Source: Tachypleus tridentatus (Eukaryota; Arthropoda; Merostomata; Xiphosura; Limulidae). Taken from it: 64,000 nt of DNA. The position numbers were made by a program, and so were the translations under genes. The notes beneath the pieces are model-generated. The model worked only from the letters and a program-made list of their open reading frames with translations. It ran no database searches and was not told where the DNA came from. The DNA lies in the NCBI RefSeq assembly GCF_004210375.1, contig NC_134825.1:1-64000 (forward strand), written 5' to 3'. Shown here one piece after another: positions 55,604-64,000 of the stretch (positions are counted from its first letter, which is position 1; every line of letters starts with the position of its first letter).

Positions 55604-55857
55604 GGTCCGGCATGGCCAGGTGAGTTAAGGCGTGCGACTCGTAATCTGAGGGTTCACATCCCTGTCGCATCAAACATGCTCGCCTTTTCAGCCGTGAGGG
55701 CGTTATATTTTGACGGTCAATCCCACTATTCGTTGGTAAAATAGTTGGCGATGGGTGGTGACGACAAGCTGCCTTTCCTCTTATCTTACACTGCTAAATT
55801 AGGGACGGCTAGCGCAGATAGTCCTCGAGTAGCTTTGCGCGAACTTCAAAAAACAAA
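55604..55857 (+). mobile_element. tRNA-derived SINE, family A
   Basis: Head GGTCCGGCATGGCCAGGTGA, CGACTCGTAATCTGAGGGTT (part of the B-box region missing), body GACGGTCAATCCCACTATTC, tail AGCTTTGCGCGAACTTCAAA. Confidence 0.92.
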
Positions 55858-55859
55858 CG

Positions 55860-58800
55860 AGCATTTTAAGGATCGCTGACAATAATAGAAATAATTTTAA
55901 AGTTACATACGGATTTTTCCAAAGTAACATATCGTAGTTTTAAAATGATTGTAAAAAAGAAAATAATATTTGGCGAAACTCCATTTGTCATAAAGGTTTG
56001 AACGTAAAAAGTATTATTTCTGTACGTCACGAATGGGCACTCGGTGATTTCCGAGATCCATCTGTCTCCAAGTGCTGATTTGTTCTCTATCAGTTTGTAT
56101 GATAACTACATGCTTTTTAATTAATTTAAACCACAAGTTAAAGGCAAATGTAAATACTTTGATTTTTAACATGATAAAACAAAAACCAATATCTTTCTCA
56201 GCGGTACGTGTTGAAACATTCGTGATATTGAACATTACTCAATATAACTTAAACTGTATATTTTTAAAGTGAGCTATATTTCAGTCTCTCATAAATTCCA
56301 ATATAACTCCTAATTTATATAAATAACATTGTGTAGGATGTGACTATATATAGTTATTTCATTTAGATTATAGTTTAATTTTTCACTATTAATCTGAAAT
56401 AGTCACTAATTAAACGTATTTTAATTATATCCGTAATAATTTGTCTGGAACCAAATGTATAGTAATTATTCACCTCGTTTAGTTTTTATTCAGATCTATA
56501 AAGTTAACTTTCATTTATTTAGAGGTTATTTTAAAAGTATCAGTAGCAGTTTAATCACTTAATTGTTTAAACGTTTTCACGTCTTTTTTTAAGTTTTCAC
56601 AAGCAATGTTTTAATCAATTTAATTGTATATATATATATATATCAAATAACAAATATATACGTATACTGACAAGTTTCACTTTCATAATTCAAACTTATC
56701 AGTCCTAGATTATTCCGTAGAAGATAAGCACGTGTAGATCGAGTGAGGACTCGGTGGTCGCAAGGACACCTTTGATATAGTAGAATTGACGTGTTATGTT
56801 ATGGTATGATTTCGACATACTTTTGCAATAATGACGATGTATTTCAGAGAAGGGGCACATAATTGAGAAATTAAGAAAATGTGTAAAATAATTTATTTAA
56901 ATAAATATCACACAAATTATTAGTTGTAGTGCTACTATTTTTAGGCCTATCACATTATGAACTTTTTAGAATGTACGAGTGCAGTGTAAGACAAGTTATT
57001 AACTTGCACGTGTCGCTGGATTAGTACTACCTCAGCTTGAAGTTTAATGTCAGTGCTGGACAAGTGTGAATTTATATTGGATATTGAAGTGGCTGGACTA
57101 AAAAGTTGAAAAATTCATCGTTCCTGCAACATTCATATTTTATATAGCAATTCCAAGTAGGAACTTTTTTAGAAACGTTACACAGTATTTTACACTGTAT
57201 CTGTTTTATATATTTTTGTCAAAACGTTTTATTATATAAATATTATATTACGTTAGTTACATTAAAAATCTTTCAGTTTAAATTTAAACATGTTAAGAAT
57301 ATAATTGTTTAGCATAAACAACTTAACAATAATATTTCATGTAATCTAAATCCATTTGATAAATTTTAGATTGTTACGAGTAATGAAAAGAATATAGATT
57401 CATTGTTTGAGAAAACTTTCATTCTTAAAAACAAAGGCACTTTTGTGTTAGATTAGAATTTATAATTATTCAACAGTGAATGTATTTATATTTATGTATT
57501 TATTATTAGTATTGTTATCAATATACAGTAAAATTTGAAGAATTATAGAAGCTTCTAATGAGAATCAATTGTTTTCAAGACAGTTACAAGGAAAAAACTG
57601 AACATAATTTCTTACCACTGTTATGTATTTGTTTATTTTAATCAATGAAGGCTTTTGGGACTAAGCTTGTATAATTTCTTTTAATTGTTTGAATTGTGTT
57701 GTTTATCAGTATGATCTTTCATTGTAGACACTGCTTTTAATATGTATACATAAGTGATAATTGTATTACATCACTATCAAGTGGCAGTCATTATTTATTA
57801 GTACATAATAATCTTAACAAAAATTATTAACTGGTTAAAAAAAACAAAATTGTCATAGTTAAATATTTTGAAGCTCAGTTGAACCACCAGTGTTTGAGAC
57901 TCACTAGTAAAATATATTTACAGTACTCAGTGTTACAAAAGATGATTGTTGTAGCTGTAATGCAACGGGTGTTTGTACATTTTCACTTATCTGTAACTGC
58001 TGAGGTAAAATGTGGCACAACTGAAGTAGTTGGTTGAAGCATTTTCATGGTAAATAGAAGACAAATCATCATTACAGGTTTTTTTAAATAGTGTTATTTT
58101 ATTTGTGTTATGTTTACTTTATAGTATGTGTACATTTTCATTTGGAAAGGCCCCTTCTGGTTTTAGGGCTAATAACACTAAGTTCCCTGTAGTGGGCACA
58201 GTATGGATAGCTCATTGTGCATAACACAAATTTAGTGTATAAGAAGTCTCCTTAATTTGTCTAAATAAAACATAATAACACATTAACCACAACTATAAAT
58301 GGTGTACACATCTCCTCAACCTCTTGAAAGATCTAGTTTAACTAATTAGACTTTTCTGTGAGGTTCCTGTTAAAATCTTATAACAAATGAAAATGGTGAG
58401 GGTACATCTCAAGGGTTTGCTAAGTGTCATTAAACTTCAGTTTAACGATATATGTATATATATATATATGTTTTTTCATTATTGAGACTTTACTGGAGAG
58501 ATTTGTAAAAATAGCTGTTTAGAAGAGTAAAATGTTTTTTGTACAAATGAATCAAAAGAACAAGTTTAGACCAACCAAATATTGTGTATGTTACCACTAA
58601 GTGCAGTAACCGAGCCAGTCTGTTCCATTGTTCTACCATTGCACTACTTGTCCAAGTATCATGATAACATCTTGTTCAGTTTTGAAGGCAGACCTTGTTG
58701 CACTGGTTGATGTTTTCAGTTTGTGCAAGTTTGCCTCATTTAATTATTGAATATTTACGTTGTATATTGTTTTAACATGTTTTATGTGAAATATGTAAAA

Positions 58801-61080
58801 ACTAAATAACAGTTATGTAGGTTATTGCGTGTCCATAGTGCACAATATGTGTAGTTAGTGTACAGAAGTGTTCTCAGCTGTGAAACAGTTTCTTTCATTT
58901 CTCTTCATTTACAGGTGTTTGCTTTCATGTGGACAGTACATGTAGCGTGTTCCCATTTTCTACGGTAGAGGTAACCGACCTTGCTTGTTGTGAGACAAGA
59001 ATATAGGAAGTAAGTGAAAAGTAGACAAAAACAAATTTCTTAAATATATTTTAATCTGTTTGTTTTAAATTCTGTGTAATTTATTTGTATCGTCAAGCAC
59101 GAGCAATGAAAACTGTGTTAAAACTGGTTACTGAATATCTGATTTTATTTTTCTGTAGAAACATGAACAAACCAACAAGCTTAGACTGACAAATGGTTTA
59201 ACTTTTGACACAGGAACATTTCATTTGGGAGCCTAATTATATTCATGTTGTACTATTTTATAATAATTACGATGTTATGTACTTCTTTAGGTAAGGTTGG
59301 AGAGTATTGATGGAAGTCTGGTGGGTGATTGTCATTGGCAAGTAATCCTGGTCTGGTCATGTGTTGATTCTTAAATATGTTAAAAAATCACCTGTTAGGG
59401 TAGCTGTGAGCAGTTTAATTATATAAAAACATTTTTAACATGAAGATCTAATAATATTGGTATCATTAAATTGCATCCACAAGGTGAACTATAAGTTTTG
59501 ATTTATTGTTCTCCATAAAAAAAAAAATTAAGAGTATTCTGATTAACTGTGTATAAATAAATAATCTGTATAAACATTGTGTGTGCATAAATCAACATTT
59601 GCTATATTAATCATTAGTTCACGTATGGATGGTTGTCCTAGTTGTTTTTCTTTTGATACTTACATTTGCTGAAATAGGTCAAATGTGGATGTCTGTGATA
59701 TTCTGTATGTTGTCAAACTTCAGAAAGATTATTTAGTTTTTTTTTTGAGTCAGTAATGAAACTATATATGGGATTAATCAACTCTGATGTTCCAGTTACA
59801 AATAACTGTTAGTTATCATTTGTTGTTACTATTTGTTTCTCCTTAATAACCAGGATCAAATGTGTTTAATATTTTTATGTTTGTGTACAAATGCAACACT
59901 TAATTAGGTTTTAATTACTGAAATAATACTTCTGTGTGGACTTTTTTCACTTTATGAAAACTGCCTTATGTAATTAGAAAGGAATATTATATATATATGG
60001 CACCTGTACCTGTATTATGTCTATCATATTGTAACTGGTTTGATGAGTCCTGGCCTTGTTAACACTGAATCATGCACATATAATGTGATTTTACACATCA
60101 CAAGATGTTGTTATTTACCTTCTAACTACATCTTATTTCACGGATTGTTAAAATAAAATTAATAAAGGTTAAATTTCAGCCTCATCTTGTCACACTCACT
60201 GGGTTGTTCTTGACTTTTTTAAAAGATAATTATCTGTGTTGCCATACTTAAAAATAAATTTTGTTTTCCTAAATGTCGAGGTTCCTAAAAGTTACAACAC
60301 ATTGTTTTTAAGAAATTTAAAAAAACTCACCATTTTAAGTTCATAAATAACACACTAAACAAATTTAAAAACATATTCAGAACTACTGCTAATGCAAAAC
60401 CATCTGTAATGTGTGTTATAACTTGAACAAGACCCAACAGCTGTAGGGAAAAGTTTTTGTCTCGTCTAGAGTACTTAGTATTGGAATAGAAGTGTAGTGT
60501 TAGCATTTCTCAGTCGTAGATCATTGCTGATCAGTCAGAATCATCTTACAGGTTCATGGAATTTCACAAAAACTTACAGAATATTCCCACATAAACCATA
60601 ACAGATTTTAATTCTATCCCAACAGTTTATTTAGTAAGGCAGTTATGGAAGTACCTGTCAGAATTATTTTCATTTTGGAAAATTATAACTTTTAACATTA
60701 TAGTTAAACTTTTTTTATGCCAGAAAAGGCTTCATTATTTTTAAAATAAATAGAAATGACTTGAAGTATGAAATATAATTGAAAATTTAGGTTTATATTT
60801 AAAATTATATCTTATTCCATTACAATTTGCATTTTACCTGTTTTAACATCACACTGATAATTAATGACAGTAATTGAAAGAAAAGATAAACTTCACTGAT
60901 TGTACACTTAATACACAATTTTATGTATGTTTACTTGAAAATCACAAAGTTCAGGAATATTTATTTGTTTATTAATGGGAAATACAACAGTAATCAAATG
61001 TTCACACAAGAAAGGTTGTCTCGTATGATGAGCTATAGTTTTGGTTGTATTGGAGACAGTCTAACCTTATATGTTTACAC
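55860..61080. other. Upstream region of the mitoferrin gene, mostly unassigned
   Basis: The 5' exon(s) and promoter of the mitoferrin gene are expected here or left of here but could not be located. Seen: a TA microsatellite at about 56622-56644 and a partial plus-strand family B SINE at about 58155-58236. Nothing else was recognised. Confidence 0.45.
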
Positions 61081-61120
61081 ACAGTATTCGACCTGCTGAC
61101 TGTACCAGGACAATTCTGAG

Positions 61121-63652
61121 AATGGAATACTGACGATTATGAATATTTACCTTCCAATAACTCTGTGATCCACATGATTGCAGGAGCTGCAGCAGGTATT
61201 ATGGAACACTGCATTATTTATCCATTAGACTCAGTGAAGGTACGATTTTATTTATATCTGTTTAACCCTTGCCTTGTCTAGATTGTTAATATACACTCAT
61301 TCTTTCTATCTTGTATTTCTATAAAGTTTACTGATTATATTACATTTATTTTCTTAGTAAAATTGTTCTATTTTTAAGTTTTTAACGCTACAAATTATTT
61401 TATTATCTTGCTCTCTACATGTGGTTTTATTTCCAATTCTTTATGTCGTGGTTTTTGTTTATTCTGTATTTAATTCTAGGCACTGATAATGTAAGAGGTG
61501 TAATATATTGTGTATTCTAAGGGCCTCATTAATATACTAATGTATACTATAAGTAATGCACATTGCCATGTTTGTGATTCAGTAAGTATCTGTTAAAATA
61601 ATTGGCTTGGATATCACTAACCTTACAAAACTGTGTTAAGGTGATACTGTGTCACATGTAAAAGAGCTGTAAGGGCAGGAGTTACAAAAATCAAGGTGAA
61701 ACTCTAGGTTTTATTTTCACTGTTTCTCTCCAGACAAGGATGCAGAGTCTTCAACCAAATCCTAAGGCCACCTACCATTCACTATCAGAAGGTTTGTACA
61801 AAATGGTCAGGTTTGAAGGAGTTTTTCGACCTGTCCGAGGAATGAGTGCTGTAGTTTGCGGAGCAGGGCCCGCACATGCACTATACTTTTCTTGTTACGA
61901 AAAAATGAAGCGAGTTTTCAGTGGTACTGAAACTGGAGCCCATAGTCCAGTTTCTCAAGGTAAAAATTTGTTACTGTGTCAAATTGTCTAAATTTTTTCC
62001 AGTTGCCTCAAGATTCTAGCATAAGAAGTCAAGATGTAGTAGTTTACATCTTTTAAATGGACAAACTATTGATAATCAGTGTAAGGGTAAAAAATAACTT
62101 AGGTTAAGAATCCAGATTGGCTTCTTAAAATGACATCTGCAGGTACATCTGCAGAAAGTTCAGGTTTGATTCCCACCAGCAAGCAAAACTCGTAGCTTTG
62201 AATTTTAACTAGAATTTATTAGCCCCCTGGTGTGTGTGTGTAAATTGTAACACTGAAACACATATAGCCTATAGTGTAGTTTTATTTTCAGTATTGTTGA
62301 AAATGCCCTCAGTAAGTCTGATGGTTTATACAGCTAATACTTTCATTTTAATGCACATAGTGGAGACTAGACTTGCAGACTTTAACAACAATTTATTCTT
62401 ACACAATGAATAAATTTAGTAAGTTTTACAGGTATCCAGTTCCAGATGGTATACAGAAAATAGCTGAACTATTCTTATATCTTAAGTAAATTAGAACTTT
62501 TAGTTTTCACCTTTGGAGAAAGCTGGGATGTTAGGTGCATTTGTACATCCTAGTGTGTATACATGTCAGAAAATGTATTTCTGGCAAACAACATTTTTAA
62601 AATTTGTTGGGCGTGAAAACACTATGTCACTCAATGCACTTAATTCTTGAATAAGATGGGCATATAATCCTAGGAAGTAACAAATTCTTAATAAGATTTG
62701 GTGAACTTTCCAAGCTGCTATTTATGCTTGAAACTTTGTTTACAGGAGCTGCTGGTTGTTTAGCAACATTGGTCCATGATGCAGTGATGACTCCAACAGA
62801 TGGTAAGATGACTATCTTTGTGTGAGAACGTAACTGATGTGCGTAACCCTAATTATGTTGATTCTGTTATGGTAATAACAGTTAATTTATATCAGAATTT
62901 TTACAAAAGGTGCTACCAGTAGAAAGTTATAGATGTTCTAGGATAGGAGTATATGTTTTAGTGGCATGTATACTTTTTCTAATACGTATACGCTTAAGCC
63001 TTTTGTGTGTGTGTGTGATTCATAGTTATATGTTTGGATTAATGATGAACTAACTTCAATTTTCAGTTATCAAGCAAAGAATGCAGATGTTCTCTAGCCC
63101 ATACAGAAACACCATTGATTGTGTGAGAAGAATATGGCAGAGAGAAGGTGTAAGAGCATTCTATCGCAGTTACTCCACCCAATTGTCCATGAACATCCCC
63201 TTCCAGAGTATTCACTTTATGACCTATGAGTTTATGCAAAACGTAACAAATGAAAAACGGACGTACAGTCCCACGGCTCACATGGTGTCGGGGGCTGTAG
63301 CTGGAGCATTTGCCGCTGCCGCGACTACCCCACTGGACGTGTGTAAGACTTTACTAAACACCCAAGAACGTGAAACTCTTCATGTGATAAAAAAATCCCA
63401 CGCTAATGGCTTATTTAATGCAGCAGTGACCGTGGTACAAGTTCAAAGGTTTGAAAGGCTATTTCCAAGGCTTACAAGCACGCAGTAGTTTCACAGGTGC
63501 CCTCAACGGCAGTGGCATGGTCAGTTTATGAATTTTTCAAATACGCGTTTCAGTGTAGACACACTTTAAATGACCAAACTGTTGATCAATCAAGCCCAAC
63601 ACCATTGCAGGAAGATCTCTACCAACAGCAGCTACGGGTACTATTGGTGTAG
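61121..63652 (+). CDS. mfrn: Mitoferrin (mitochondrial iron carrier, SLC25A28/37 family), 5'-incomplete
   Basis: Four exons join in phase: 61121-61239 ([20 protein letters not shown] to PLDSVK), 61734-61959 ([20 protein letters not shown] to SPVSQ), 62746-62802 ([19 protein letters not shown]) and 63067-63652. The three mitochondrial carrier signatures PLDSVK, PTDVIK and PLDVCK are present, as are mitoferrin-typical [23 protein letters not shown] and [10 protein letters not shown]. Mitoferrin imports iron across the inner membrane for heme and Fe-S cluster synthesis. The first residues lie in an unseen upstream exon: the frame before 61120 has a stop. In the last exon two extra bases appear, near 63434 and near 63484. 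The frame as written stops at 63488, while homologous text ([16 protein letters not shown], then [20 protein letters not shown]) continues in the other frames to TAG at 63650-63652. Confidence 0.92.
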
Positions 63653-63831
63653 CTCCAACACCCATGTGAAAGGGTAGGCATAAATTGTTCTAATATGATT
63701 ATAGTTTATTGGTGGTCATGGATTGCGCTGTTTGCTACATCATTCTTGTTTTCTTAATTAGTGAACATATGTTGTCATTATGAGATATATGCTATTGTAT
63801 TCTAATCAGAACTTTAATATTGCCATGATAC

Positions 63832-63837
63832 AATAAA
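63832..63837 (+). terminator. Polyadenylation signal AATAAA of mitoferrin gene
   Basis: ACAATAAACAT lies about 180 bp after the likely mitoferrin stop. Confidence 0.55.
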
Positions 63838-64000
63838 CATTAGAATATTGTCATTACGCTGTTATAATACAATGAATACTAGAATATTACTCTATTTAAG
63901 ACCTCAATAATTTGATTTAGATTACATGAAATACAAAGTTTACTGTTCTTGATTTGACAGTATTGTTAAACAGTTCTGTTGTGTTTCTAAATGTTTCACT

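Overview
The window is AT-rich, intron-rich animal DNA. It is crowded with tRNA-derived SINEs of two families, minisatellites, a Penelope-like element, a CR1-type LINE and small DNA transposons. The SINE with a tRNA-Thr(CGT)-like head and a GGCATGGCCAGGTGGGTTAA start is one I associate with horseshoe crab genomes, so my best guess is a chelicerate, probably a xiphosuran. That assignment comes from recall, not from a search.

Layout. 1-3450: a Penelope-like retroelement (reverse transcriptase plus GIY-YIG endonuclease) joined head-to-head to an inverted partial copy. 3454-14804: PRDM9-like gene copy 1, from a coiled-coil/linker exon through a zinc knuckle and PR/SET domain to a C2H2 zinc-finger array. 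Its introns carry a CR1 fragment and two large minisatellites. 14805-20300: SINEs and unassigned sequence. 20403-26809: the first exons of a MIC19/CHCHD3-like MICOS gene, with a piggyBac-like TTAA insertion in its first intron. 30519-46531: PRDM9-like gene copy 2, which also shows the KRAB-like and SSXRD exons and runs into a gap of exactly 500 N inside its zinc-finger array. 47563-53139: the last four exons of an R3HCC1/R3HCC1L-like gene. 61121-63652: a mitoferrin gene (mitochondrial iron carrier).

The most interesting content is the PRDM9-like locus. Exon phases and residues support the full KRAB - SSXRD - knuckle - PR/SET - zinc-finger architecture known from vertebrate PRDM9, the protein that positions meiotic recombination. 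The three tyrosines linked to methyltransferase activity are present. Seven 84-bp finger units are nearly identical except at helix positions -1, 2, 3, 5 and 6, as expected for a fast-evolving PRDM9 array. The two copies lie about 33.07 kb apart in direct orientation and are almost identical over at least 10 kb.

Sequence quality matters here. Many differences between the copies are single-base, homopolymer-type indels. Several coding breaks (both PRDM9 copies, R3HCC1L, mitoferrin) look like the same error type, so truncation calls should be treated with caution, and the duplication itself could be real or an assembly product.
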